This document shows, piece by piece, positions 23,108 to 35,638 of a DNA stretch of 64,000 bases. The position numbers and the translations under genes are program-made. How positions within the stretch are numbered: position 1 is the first letter of the stretch; the number at the start of each line of letters is the position of its first letter. The notes beneath the pieces are model-generated. The model did no database searches, was not told the origin of the DNA, and was given only the letters and a program-made list of their open reading frames with translations. Origin of the DNA: Torreya grandis (taxonomy: Eukaryota; Streptophyta; Pinopsida; Cupressales; Taxaceae); contig JARHVA010000158.1 of the NCBI GenBank assembly GCA_037957365.1, positions 986,001 through 1,050,000 of the forward strand, written 5' to 3'.

Positions 23108-23378
23108 GCGAAGAAGAATAAGACGAGGAATGACCAGGGGAGTCGACACGATTTCGGTGTCTACAATGCTCATAAAGGATTTAGTCTCTATGACAAATCC
23201 CCCTAAGATGCTTCCATTTTTATGAGAGGGAAAAATATTGCAAGTCACTAATCTTAAAATAGAAGTGAACTGTATCTTATCATGTACAAATATAACATCA
23301 TATACAAGCATGTTAACATGTGGAGAGTATGCCATCATATTAATGTATATAGCATGAAGGCATGTCTGTAACATATGG

Positions 23379-24110
23379 AATGTGTAGACACATAAATTTG
23401 GTCATATATAATTGTAAATTCTAATTCTTAACATATTCCTAACTACATGAATTTCACATGAATACATGACAATTATTCACCATTCCTATAAGCCATTTGT
23501 CTATATATAGACTCAATTTTTTTTTCATTAATATTACATCGAATAATTAATGTAAATTACTCAAGATATCTAACATCACATTCATACTACTCATTAAAAA
23601 GGACATCTATCTTTGATCTTCCTAGAAAAGTCTATTTTAAGGAGACAATGATGTATTGTGTGACCATCTACTTGGGTCGGTTGTCCCCATACTAAATAAT
23701 GAATAACTTCTAAATTTGAAAATAATATTGGGTCTTCTTAAAATTTTCTTAAGGTTTAATAATGGATAATGTCAAAATATTCACCTATAAATACATGTCA
23801 AAATTCATTCATTATCTCCACTTGATATTCACTTAGTATAAACATACATACTTCTACACATTGAGTAAATATACAATATTCTACCAAATTCAACATCATT
23901 CATAAGGAGTAGCCATAATATAATTCAATATCCCTCTAAAACAAGTCAAGAGATATAATTTTTAAGTATTAAAACCATCTTCCATCTGTATATACATAGT
24001 CAAAAGAGCATAATTACACATTTAATCTAGGTGGGAGAAATACATGGGCTTGATTTTCCTTCTTGGAGTATTGGATATGTAAGGAACAATCAATTATAAA
24101 GTGGGTGATT
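23379..24110 (+). repeat. LTR-like block, copy 2 (paired with copy at 11,595)
   Basis: Begins TGTGTAGACACATAAATTTG; TATA-like CCTATAAATA about 405 bases in; AGGTGGGAGAAATACATG about 650 bases in and ATGTAAGGAACAATCAA beyond. Order and spacing match the 11,595 block. No internal region or partner end recognised. Confidence 0.5.
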
Positions 24111-25031
24111 GAGGTTAGATTAACCCATTACACTCCCTTTTTTTTCTTTCAGGGTTTTAAGCTATCAAAGTGCCCTAAAGGGTTCAAATAAAAAATAGGT
24201 GAAATAACAATTTATATGTGAAAAAACCCTAAGTGTATTATATCATATTTATCACTATCTATAAGTTCAATAGGTGAAATAATTAGTTCAAATGCATAGC
24301 CAACCTAGACAATTCTAGAGTCAATAGGCTTAGATGCACTACACTGTTACTTTCGTACTATGTTCTTATCTAGATTTTTTTTACTTCTGACCCTGATCTA
24401 TCACTTTTAGAATTATAATTTCTCTATATTTTCCTATTTTCTAATTATCACAGTCAATTAAGATGTGTTCGTGATTAATAGATTGAAGTGCATTGTACCA
24501 TTATCCAACCTAGAGTGGACTTGTCCATAATCCATTTCTAATTTTATGCCTAATATTAAGCCTACATAGTCACCTATTATTCTATTTATCACATTCAAAC
24601 AATCATAATAGTAAAAAAAGATCATTATGTAAGCTAAGTATATTCTCCTCTTAGTACTTTACTAAAATGCATTTTCCATATTTAAAAAATTATAAAAATT
24701 AGAATAGTTACTATTGTATATTTTTGGCATTATGATATGTATAGTTTTACACCTATAAAATCATATAAACAAATTTAATTCATTTATCATTTTATCAAAA
24801 ATAGGGTAAAACATATTGATGAACCCAAACCTTTGTTTTGTAGTATCTTATTTTTTATTTCATTTTACTTTGTTTTCCTAGAAAAATTATGTTTTGATAG
24901 TTTTAAAAATTATATGTCCTATCATTTTGGGTAAAAATGGTTGTCATTTTTACCTACACCATGATTTGAGGGGTATTTCCCCAATACTCAAGCCATTAGA
25001 CAACACTATGTAGATTTTAGTTTCCATGTAC
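24111..25031. other. Unassigned AT-rich sequence left of the nested elements
   Basis: No domain or repeat recognised on either strand. It is the left flank of the element beginning at 25,037. Confidence 0.5.
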
Positions 25032-25036
25032 CTCAT

Positions 25037-26899
25037 TGATGCAAGGGCATCTTCAATTGTCTTTTGTCTTAATTTTGAGTTATTTTAAGTGGTATAGGTC
25101 ATTTAGAGTGTGTTTTTCATGGTTATAAGTCCTAGGTGGTCATATAATTTGAATTATTTCTCATATGGAGTTTTCCTACCAAATCTAGAATTCAAATATT
25201 TGAATGTCAAAAACTTGTTTGTATGGGATTTTGGACATTGGAAAGAAGGTAATTAGTGGTTAAGTGTTTGTATTAGGATTTATAAGGAGTCAATGATATT
25301 TGACTATGTACTTGAGTCATTTGTATAGCTATAATAGGGGTTAGGGTAGTTAGGAGTCTCCCAACCTTCTTGAGTGGGAATAAGAACCATTGGAAGTAGT
25401 TATAGGTTTCATATATATGTAAATGTTTATGTAAGAAAAAGTGAGGATGAAGTATTTGAGGATGTATAGATGATAACCTCAATGAAACAATGAAAACCTC
25501 CATTTCTAAAATTGAAAGATTTATACCCTGTTTGCCTATGTTTCTTGTATTCTGTGATTAAGAAGATTAGCTATGTAAACCTTTTAAATGTGTATTTTGT
25601 GTTCATTGAGACTAAGTTTGTATTATGAAATGAGAAGAGGATTTTGATGGAATCCTATTATGTATGAAGGCTAATTAAAGAGTATCTAACATTTGGGTAT
25701 TCAATGGTGTAAACCCTATGTTTCCTACATTATGTGTTTAAGAAGAAGACTAAGTAAACATAAATGTAAAGTAACGAATCTATGGAATGTTGGTTACATA
25801 TGTGATTGGTAAGTTATTTATTTTATGTTATTAAAGTTCTTATGTTGTTTTAGGTCATTTTGAATATGTATTCCATTAAGGAATTATGCTCAGGCCTATA
25901 GGATATTGTGTCTTTACACACATTCAAACCAAAAAATTGAGTAAATCAACCTAAAAAGACATCAAAAATGGAATCCAATGATTTAGGAAGGAATGTGGTG
26001 GTTATACATACCTTGAAAAAATTTTATAGTATCTTGAAAGTCACTGGACGTTTGAAAAACCAATTTGACCCTTCTTGGGTTGGTTACAAGCAACCTTAAC
26101 CCTAAACTAGGGTTTAGAAATAAAAATCAATGTTATGAGTGATACAACTAATAAAAATTCATAAAAAATAGTGATTATATAGGAAATGAAATGATCTAAG
26201 ATATTTTCAAGTTTTTAGACTTGTAGGTGCCTACTATGTATGATTTGAAAGGATTGTGTGTGCAATAGGCTAAAAGAAACTTAATTAGGTCTTGACAGGG
26301 TTTACAAACGGTGTCTAAGAGTTGAGTTGGAACAAGAAATTTCATGGAGAGGAGTAAATAAATAGAGGGTGTCATAATATTGGCTTAGTTCCTTAATAAC
26401 AATCTGTACCTATTTGTACAATTGATAAAAGCCAAAAAAAGGCTATTAAAGAGTTAGACTAAGAGAAAGAAGTAATCAGTGATTAAAAGGTTGTGTTTAG
26501 AGGTTGTGTGGTTTGGTGAGAAGGTCAAAGAGGTATATAATGAGTAGGGAGAGGATCCCAAGAACATTTGTTGAGTCAAGGAACTTTGAATTAAGGTTTG
26601 AGCATTTGTGCTTATGAGCATTTGTAAAAGAAATAACAAGTTGACATAAGAGTAGTGAATATTAATGAGTGAGTGTTTATCAAGAATGAAGTTTATTTAA
26701 GGAGAGAATGCATAAGAAATAATTTGGAATCTTGGGATAGAGTCAAAGATAAAGGTTGGTAGAATAAAGGACTCCAAGAATATTTAGATTCTAAAATAGA
26801 GAACTAGGACATATCAGAGCTAGGTTATGGCAAAGGTAAAGAGTATGTGATTATGTTTGAATCAATAATAGATAAGTTTTGATATAGAAATCTACATAA
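25037..26899 (+). repeat. 5' LTR of the outer element
   Basis: 1,863 bases. It aligns end to end with the split right LTR (306 + 1,545 bases), with scattered substitutions and small indels. It contains the intact pre-insertion site of the inner element: GGGTTAGGGTAGTTAGGAGTC-like text near 25,345. Confidence 0.9.
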
Positions 26900-26901
26900 T
26901 T

Positions 26902-26916
26902 TGGTATCAGAGTGGG
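26902..26916 (+). promoter_or_regulatory. Primer-binding site, initiator tRNA-Met
   Basis: TGGTATCAGAGTGGG two bases after the LTR; the first eleven bases match the standard plant iMet primer site TGGTATCAGAG. Confidence 0.9.
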
Positions 26917-28586
26917 AATTTCTTTGGGAAGAGGATAAATATGGTTTGCAAGCAAAGAAAGGTACATGTTTTATTTTTTTTCATTTTATGTATTTGATAA
27001 GTTCATGAAAGAGTGTTGAAGGTTGTTTGGAAGGTTGCTAATGAAATTTTTAGGAAAGAGTGGAGAGGCAAAAATGTGAGAGTTGTGAGTCTAAAGCCAT
27101 TAATACATAGAGGATTAGAAAGAGAGAGATCTAGTGAAAGCTCAAAGAAGAAATCTCAAGGAGAGCTTGAAGATAAAAAGTTAGAATACCTAAGTGAGGT
27201 TAAGGAGGCAAGTAGATAAGATTTCTAAGAAGAGAGAGGTCTAGGTGAGACCTAGAGAGAGAGTGAAGATAGAGAGTGTAAAAAGTGAAAGAGAGATGAA
27301 GGTATTGAATAAATAAGGTTGACACAAGGGAATAGAGAAAGAAGAAGTTGTGAAGAGAGATATTGTAGAGATGAATACAATCTTAGTAGGGTTAGATCAA
27401 GTCATAGAGGAGCTTAGACAAATGTTTGTAACTAGAATTCAAAAATTAGTGAGATGGCCTCTTAAAGAGATAATGGGAAAGAAGAAAAGATAAGGAGAAT
27501 TTTATAAAATGAGAAGATAGTTGAGGATGATAACCAAACAACCTAAGAAGATAGAGGAGGTAGAAAGTAAGCCTCATAATTATTAGTCTACTGATGTTTT
27601 TGCATGTGTGTATGGAGGTGTAAGTTTTGATGAGTGAGATGAACTAGTTGGGCCAATGCATAGGATCAAGAAATAAGAAGATGAAAAACTTGACTAAGTA
27701 TTGCTCAAGAGGAACAAAGAGGAAGGAGAGGCTCAACATAAAGTCTTGATGTTAGAAGAGGAACAAGCAAGTTAGTCATCTACGAGGCAAGATGACATGA
27801 AGCATGAAGTGATCCTCACTCAAGAGGATGTAAAAGACGACAAAGAAGTAATGGGATAATATAACAAGCAAAGGTATGAGAATTTTGAAGCATATTATAT
27901 TGTGCATGAATCAATGAATAGGGAATACAAATTTGATCCTCATCATATTTATAAAGACATGGTGAAGGAAGTGGCAAAAGAAAACATAAACCTATGGCAT
28001 GCAACAATGGTGTCTAAGGTAAAATAAATTATGAAGGAAAGAAGTAGTTAAGTACAAGAAGACAAGCTAAAAATGCAAATTTACAAGGATGAGAATGTTG
28101 AAGTCAATAATATCAAGGTTTAAGGACAAGTTATATATGAAGAAAAAATAAGAGGAAAACAAGATGAGTTAGTGGCTAATGTCTGATGTAGTGATGAGGA
28201 ATGATAAATTTAGGATATATGAAGATGATTGGTAGAAAGAAAAAAATGTAAACAAGGAGAAGAGTTGGAGTATTCCTCTAAGGAATGAGGAGAGACATGT
28301 TTTATCTAATGATTTGTTGTTAATTTTAGGTACAACGTGGATTAAGATAGAAAGAGGGAAGATAAGGTATAAGTGTAGAGCTGAAGAGTATATGAATTTG
28401 CATGAGAGACTAGTTGAAGCTTTAGACAAGAGTCAAAGAGGTCTAAATTACTCAAGTATGCCTTGGGATATAGGAGGACATGCAATGAAGAAAAAAAGAT
28501 AGTAAGAAGGGGAGATTCTATGAAGCACATCAAAATAGGATTAGTTATAACTTTCATAGAAAATTTCTTTTTGCTGCTTGGTAGTA
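26917..28586 (+). pseudogene. Interior of the outer element, lysine/glutamate-rich broken frames
   Basis: The plus strand is rich in AAG/GAG codons, giving short open segments such as 27,013-27,219 (68 codons, beginning MLKVVWKVANEIFRKEW) and a stretch near 27,890-28,020 (AYYIVHESMNREYKFDPHHI). They may descend from a gag-like or structural protein, but I see no capsid, zinc-knuckle, protease, integrase, RT or RNase H motif. Numerous stops divide it. A purine-rich AGAAGGGGAGA at about 28,505 may be the polypurine tract, although it sits some 70 bases before the LTR. The lack of polymerase implies dependence on another element's enzymes. Confidence 0.5.
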
Positions 28587-28892
28587 TGATGCAGGGGCAT
28601 CTTCAATTGTCCCATTTTTGAGTTGTTTTACATGGTAGAGGTCATTTAGAGTGTGTTTTTCATGGTTATAAGTCCTAGGTGGTCATATAATTTGAATTCT
28701 TGCTCATATGGGGTTTTCCCACCAAATCTAGAATTCAAATATTTGAATGATAAAAAATTGTTTATATAGGATTTTGGACATTGGAAAGAAGGTAATTATT
28801 GGTTAAGTGTTTACATTAGGCTTTAGAAGGAGTCAATGATATTTCACTATGTACTTGAGTCATTTGTATAGCTATGATATGGGTTAGGGTAA
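28587..28892 (+). repeat. 3' LTR of the outer element, left fragment
   Basis: Aligns with 25,037-25,349 of the left LTR (for example the shared TTTTCATGGTTATAAGTCCT). It ends GGTAA immediately before the inner element's TGTTGA. Confidence 0.93.
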
Positions 28893-31800
28893 TGTTGATT
28901 AATTTTACCCCATGGTCAAATTAGTCAACCCCCCATGTAAGTTACAACTTCCAAAGGCCCCCATAGGTTCATAAATGTCCACCATGTCTTAAAAGAGGTC
29001 AAATAATATGTCTCTACCTTAGCTATACTTTTATAGTTTACCTCATGTCATATCATGTAACTTTTGGGAAAATTTAATGAAAGTGTATAGTTCGTATGAA
29101 ATGACAAGTGCATGTAAGTATTATTAAATGTACCATGTGTTGGTGAGGGTCAGTGGTCAGTTTTATAACTAAATTTGGTAGGTTTAAATGTTGAAGTTAA
29201 GAGGAGTAGTTAGGAAAAGAGGAGTTTCAATGGTTGTATGAACTATACAACATCCTTAGCACATGTGGAAACTTTAGGAGTGATCCTTAAGCTCCTCACA
29301 ACTCATATTCATGATTATATTTCCTTGAAAATTCTAAAAATGGAGAAAACTAGTTCACCTTTTCCATCGCTCTCTTGTGCAAGATCAAACAAGTCATTAA
29401 GTTTTTTACTATTACAGATAGGTCAGGTAAAGTTGACGGGAATGTTTTTGGTGGATGAAATTAATATATTTGTACTCTCATTCCATCAAATTATCTTTCA
29501 AATTAGTGAACTGAGCTTCATCAATCATCTTCAAGAATGCTATTGCTTTCAAATTATCTTCACATTCCCATTACTTATAGGTTTTCTCATATTTTGCATT
29601 GATCTAATGTTTCCAAGCATTGAAATCATTCTTGTAGGGCATGTTATTCATAATTATATGGTTTTAAAAGTTGGTTTTCATGTGTGGATATGTAGATTCA
29701 TGTAATATAATCCTCCTTATGTTGGAAGTGTAAAACATATTGGTCTGTAGGATGGTCCTTCCAAGTTGTAGAGTCTCATTCCCTGTCAGTGGTTTCAAAT
29801 AAAGTATAATACACTTGAGTTATCTTATTAAAGAATGAACTATCATTTATCCATGAATATATGTCCATTGAGAAATTTGGAGGTTGATTGAGATAGGTCT
29901 CTCAAGATAGTGAGTAAGAAATTGATCAGAACTCCATAATCTATAGTCATCTCTAGACATGTATAGAATAAGGAAGGTCATTCAACACCCAAGGCACATG
30001 TTATATTCAATCTCAAGACTTGGATAATATTATAAAGTCACTAAAAGTTCATAGACTAGTTATAAGACCCCATAAAATAATGTATGCTAGTGTAGAGTTG
30101 AGAAAGTTGCTCAAAGGGAACATTTACCTTAATTTCTTTGAGTAAGGGATCCTGCATCACATTTTAGAACTGTTGGTGAAGTTTCTTGAGGACTAAGTGG
30201 GTGTAAATGTTTAATGTTAGTAGTCTAGACCTAGAAGCAATGTATTAACACAATAAGGTGAGTGTTAGGCTAAGGAGAAGGATGATTGAGTGGATTTTCA
30301 TTTAGTTGGTTTTAAACTAAAAATACTTAGTGAAACCTATAGTGTTTTGAACCTTGAAGTAAAATAAACTAGTGCACTAAAATATAGTGAGTGAGAACTT
30401 AGTTCTAAAGAATGAAGTGAGCTCAATAGGTGTGAAATGGTATGACCTTAATGACATTAGGGGAAGATGGTAAGGGTGTGAAACATAAGGTCAAATACAT
30501 AAAATAAGCACCTATAGGTCTCATAACCTCCTTAGAAAGTGCACATATAGTTGAAATGAAATTTGTAGACCTATAATACATTGATAATATGGGGAATGAT
30601 GCATGATTTAAAATTAGAAAATCATGTATCTATAGGAAATAGTCTTTATGATTTAAGATCCAAGTATAGGAGTGAAATATAGGACTCTAACACTAATAAG
30701 ATCCTACATGAATCTTTGTACCACTGGGTTGCTACTTACAATTTCACTGTAGACTAATTCATGCTTAGGAGGATTGCTTGGTGAGTTAGTAGAAGTATGT
30801 GTTGAATATGACCAAGAATTAAGATAATTATAATAATTACATCACACCTTCATGTTAATCTCATATGGAAATAAACAAAGCAATATCCTAAGTTTTTAAA
30901 TTCACACACAGTCAACTAAACCTTGCCTATAGTCATGTTTCCTAAGAACTTGTTTTGAGAAGATAGAAGGTTAAAGACTCCAAAATCATGATCAAAAATT
31001 GAGACTTTGTATATATGATCACCATGACATAAAATAACTCATATTAATATCTTTAAGGTTAATGGAATAGGGGGTACACCCTCTATTTTGTCTCAGACAG
31101 AGGGCACTCCATGACCAACACAGTCTGTAGGTTTTAAGAGATGAATGTTGAAGGGATGAAATTAAAAATAAATGACAAGGTGAGATGTTTCAGGGGTTTT
31201 TTTTATGATGAAAAAATCATAGAATACACCTACAATCATTAAAAACTTATAAAAGGTCAAAAACATAATCATACATAAACTAGACCTATTAGGTATAAAC
31301 TAGGCTTAAAACCACCATGACCTCTATATTGTTCCTAATGACTTCATGAACCTTCCATGTATTTGGAGGAACTTTAGGGGAGAATGTAAGGTCAACATGA
31401 GCCATTGGTTTGTGTAGGGAATCAAAATAATGTACAATTTAGCCTAAAACTATTTTAGACCCACCTAGAATGCATTGCAGGAGATCGAAGGCCACCTTAC
31501 TTTGATCACATATATATAGAGATATTTAATGAGACTCCAAGGAGTTATGGATAGTTTAAGGGGGTCTCTAGCTCAAACTTAGTGGGATTTTTTTGGCATT
31601 TGAATGTTAAGATTTTATGAATAATCCTTAACATTCTCGACTATCAACAACCCTCCTAAAACCTTTATGCAAACCCAATTAGAAAGAAATCAATAGAAGT
31701 GAATATGTAAGTTTTAAAATTAATATGGAAGTGTTTTAACATAGTTTTGGACTCTTTGGATTCCTCACCAACCAATGGTTCCATACTATCACTTGTACAA

Positions 31801-33219
31801 ACATACTAAAACCTAAGTTTCTAGTAAGTTTTGACTGGGTATATAGGTACAGGGAAGAATTATTTAATGATAATAATTGAAAAGGTATTTAGAGAATTTT
31901 TAAAACCTTCCATACTCATATCTCACTTTAGACAAGCATGAAAACCTCTCTTCTAGTCCATTCATTGTAGATAGTCTAGGTGAGATAGTGAGAAGACAAG
32001 GTGACAATCCAAGATGAAAGTGGGAAGTGTGAAATGAAGCTTTTGAGGTCTATTTGATAAACTAGAGGAAAAATATGTATTAAAAATGTGTCATAACACC
32101 TCTAAAACATGTTTAAATTAAAAAATATATGTTACTCAGTCAACAAGTGTGAAGACAAGTTGAGGAGGGCTAATGAATGGTTGCTAGATAGTGAATGAAA
32201 AATGGTGCAAAAGAGACCATCAGTTAGGGAGGTGTATGAGGATTGTTACCATCAGGATTCCATATTATCAAGATAGAGAACATGTTTTAAAGACCCATAT
32301 ATCAATTTCAAGTAGTCAAATGAACTTCTCATCACCAAGGTAGTTTCAAACAAGAAGATGAAGAGTTTATACACCAAATTGAGGGAAGATGTCATACTTG
32401 TGTTGGACACTTGTCCAAGAAGACTTCCTAACCTATTTTTCACCTCATTCACTTGATTTATAACTAGTTTCCATAGCTTGACACATGGGCTTGGTGAATC
32501 TTTAACTTCTCTTCTTCTCTCTTTTCTCCTTTGCTCTATAAATATAAGCCATTTTGGTAATTATAAGTAGTACACACCTAGTATGGTGAGGCTCTACTGG
32601 TTTGGCACCTTGTTTTGTATTTTGAATAAAGTTATGAAGTTTATTTAATCTTTGAACATATTTAATAAATATCTCAAGTGGTGTATTTTAATGTCAAGTG
32701 ATGAAGATTTTTTCTCCTTACTTTTATTCTACCTTTGTATGCATTGTGTGAGTGACATCTCTTCTATCAATTTTCATAAAGTGTATTATTTGTTAAGGCA
32801 TACTTAAAATGTGAGAGGGAATAATAGTGTCTAGTATCATAACTTATTTTCACTCACCTTTGGTTATGCATAATAATTTGCCTCTATGAGAAACACTTAT
32901 GTTAGAAGGTCATAGAGTCGAGGTCAGTTTTAGTAGCTTTTTCTCTTAGTGTATATGCAAGTGTAATTGTGTACTAATATTTTGGTGTATCAACTCTCTA
33001 GTATAGGTTTACATTCTATTTACTTCTTCCCTTTTCACCCACAATTGATTTGCCTAGTGCAATGTGTGAGCTTAAAAGACAAATCAAGGGAGCTAGCCAT
33101 TTAACCTAGAGGTTTATCTCTGCTATAATCAACCCACAAGCCTAGAGGTAATCTCATGTTGTCCAAATACGGGAGAGGTTTGAACACCCTATTCTAGCGT
33201 GAAATATTTATTTACAACA
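28893..33219 (+). repeat. 5' LTR (4,327 bp) of the inner element
   Basis: Collinear with 35,639-39,962 along its whole length. Open frames inside it, such as 155 codons at 29,238-29,705, are not kept in the partner LTR and are treated as non-coding. Confidence 0.93.
32537..32544 (+). promoter_or_regulatory. TATA box of the 5' giant LTR
   Basis: TATAAATA in GCTCTATAAATATAAGCC, conserved in the partner LTR at 39,281, about 680 bases before the LTR end. Confidence 0.7.
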
Positions 33220-33220
33220 A

Positions 33221-33236
33221 TGGTGACTCTAAATGC
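33221..33236 (+). promoter_or_regulatory. Primer-binding site of the inner element, tRNA-Arg-like
   Basis: TGGTGACTCT one base after the LTR resembles the TGGCGACTCC start of the tRNA-Arg primer site known from Ogre/Tat elements, with two C-to-T changes; beyond ten bases the match fades. Confidence 0.5.
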
Positions 33237-35638
33237 ATCATATGTTGATAATAAGATCTAGGTAATTATTGAAAATGTTTTGATCAATTATTGTGTTTTA
33301 CTTGACTAATGAGGTTAATATGGTTGGATATGTTGATAATTCTTGCTATACACATCCCTATCAAAGTTGTCATTCACCATATAGTCAACCTATTCTTCCA
33401 CCATATTATCATGAAGTTATTCAAGAGTATTGTGAAGAATCCTATAAATAAGGATGTAAAAGAGATAGGTTTAAATCCCTTGAAGAATATATCCAATCTC
33501 TTAAGATGTAAGTTCTTCAAGGAGAGATACAAGCTTTTAGGAGGGATATTATTGGAAGTATTCCTCCCTAACAACCTTTTCTATCTTACCAAACTCCTAT
33601 ACAACATTCTCAAGGTCAATACCAAAGATCCAATCCTCCTCCTCTAATTCCACCTCAAGCCAAGTCCTTGATAACACTCATTCCTAAATTTTTAGAATAA
33701 AAAAGATTGATGAAGAAATGGGATCAAGATCTTGTTGTGATGCCTAGTCATTGTGTAGAGAAAATGAGAAAGGTAGTTCATTAAATTTTGAGTAAATAGA
33801 GATTGTTTGAGGAAGAAGATAACTATGTTATTAGTGAATAATTGCATGAGATGAGATGTTACATAAAATGGTGGATTGATAGGCTTTCAAGGTAAGAAAA
33901 TCAAGAAGTTGAGAGGCAATTTATAGTTGTTGAAAGGCCTCATAAAAGCTATGGATAAAGTGAAAGTTTGTTTGAAGAATAAGTCTGTCTCTCCCATACT
34001 AAAGTGTATTTATATGTTACATGTCAGTCCTCTCATGTATATAATCCTCATGAAGAGCCTATCCAATCTCCAAAATATCCTAGTAGCCTCAAGGTTCTAA
34101 CTTGGAACCAAGTATGTGATGATAAGAATGAAAATTTAGTGTATAGTCAAACCATATTGCCTTCTTTTAATAAACCTACAGTTACACCATCTTAGAAATC
34201 CATCCAAGAGGAATTTAAACATAAAAAATAGGATTTGGTTGAGGATGTAGAAGTTGAAGTTTCAGATATGGAGGAGTTTGAAAAAGATAATGAGAATAAT
34301 GAGGTACTAATTAAGGAAGTGACATGTTAATGGCCCAATAGAACCTTTTCTCCCTCCAAGAGTTATTACAAGTGTTTCCTTACATCCCCATGCCCATTAA
34401 TGAGCCTTAAATCACTCCTCCTACTCTTTTTCCAAACCATGAACCAATATACAACCCTCCCACCTCATCCCCTCTTGAAGGAGAAACCATCTTATGGGAT
34501 GACAATAAGGAAGAACAAGTTCAATGTGCAACTGACCAAGATGTTTCAAGTGATGGTGAATAAGAGTTCATCATAGGACTCTATTGGTGAGAAAAATTAT
34601 AATTCATCCTTATTGAGCTAGGAAAAAGAAGATATAGATGAAGTTTCAAATTTTCATCAAGAGCTTGATCAAGGTATGTGGTAGACCTATTAAGAGATGT
34701 TCAACAAATATGAATGCCTTGAGAGTTTTGTCCTTGAAGGAGAGAAAGATGAGTATATAGAGGTAAAATGTAAAGAATCTATTAAACAACCATATATTGA
34801 TGAAATTAATGATGTATTATATGATGACTATGGGATGTATGAACATGATTAAAAGGATGAGCTTGAAGAATTTTTGTTTTTTAAGGAGAAAGAGAGCCAA
34901 GATGACTGGTTACAATAGATTGATCTATTTGAAGAAATTGAAGATATTTTTAAAATGGAAGTTCAAGTGAAAAATAATGTAGAGAAGTATATCCTAATTA
35001 AATATAATGACCAAGATTGGATTGAGTACACAAATCTCCTTGATAAGCTTGAGGAACTTGAAACTGGTAAAAAACTTGATCTCATTGAGAATCACATGGA
35101 TGTCAATAAAACATGCCTTATTGAAGAACCATTGGAATTTAAAGTTGAGGAGTCTCATGAAAAGATTGAGGTTGTTGAAGTGATTGAATAATTCACCTTC
35201 ATAGGTTATCTATTTAAATCTGCTTTGATTGCATTGAAGGTCATGCAAAAGAGGTTGGCAAACATCAAGAAGATGAAGACATAAAATCCCATGCTCAATT
35301 AGAAAATTAATTCATGCATTCCTCTATATCATGGAGAAATATATGGTGAAAATTTACCTTTTTATCTAGGGGAGAAACTTGCTTCAAGTTAGTTTATACA
35401 TAATTAGTTTGCTTAAGTGTTGTGTGTGTTTTCCCTAAGTATTTTTGAGATCACAAGTGTGTGTGTCTTTATCTTGCTTTGTGCATTTGTTCCTTATTAT
35501 ATTTCATGTGTTTTTATTTCTAATAAGAGGGTTGTCAGTGTCAAATGAGGTGTACATGTGACTCCATTTCCCAATGGATAGGAGAAGGCAACTAGTCCTT
35601 AGAATAATACACATTCTACCCCTAATAAATAGCCAAAA
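33237..35638 (+). pseudogene. Interior of the inner element: decayed proline/glutamine-rich then acidic coding remnant
   Basis: Near 33,310-33,670 one plus frame reads a tyrosine/proline/glutamine-rich sequence (for example QPILPPYYHEVIQEY and QPFLSYQTPIQHSQGQ), like the low-complexity part of some plant gag proteins. Further on the frames become strongly acidic; 34,955-35,191 encodes 78 residues beginning MEVQVKNNVEKYILIKYNDQ. No capsid, protease or polymerase motif is visible. AGGGGAGAAAC at about 35,378 and GGATAGGAGAAGG at about 35,576 are polypurine-tract candidates. It may be a remnant of a structural protein; no assignment is justified. Confidence 0.45.

Larger units (their letters stand above)
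21730..23165 (-). mobile_element. GC-rich, CpG-rich probable solo LTR
   Basis: On the minus strand the block starts TGTAGACACCGAAATCGTG, a classic plant Ty3/gypsy LTR start, and on the plus strand the far end begins TG at 21,730. ATGCT is directly repeated outside both ends (21,725-21,729 and 23,166-23,170), a 5-bp target duplication. No primer site or polypurine tract adjoins either edge, so it is read as a solo LTR. From about 21,910 to 23,120 the sequence is strikingly GC- and CpG-rich against the surrounding AT-rich DNA. The left boundary rests mainly on the duplication and could be chance, since the last 180 bases on that side are AT-rich. Confidence 0.5.

Noticed and set aside
29238..29705. 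155-codon open frame on the plus strand
   Set aside because: It lies inside the 5' giant LTR and the corresponding part of the 3' LTR (about 35,985-36,450) does not keep the frame, so it is not a conserved coding sequence.
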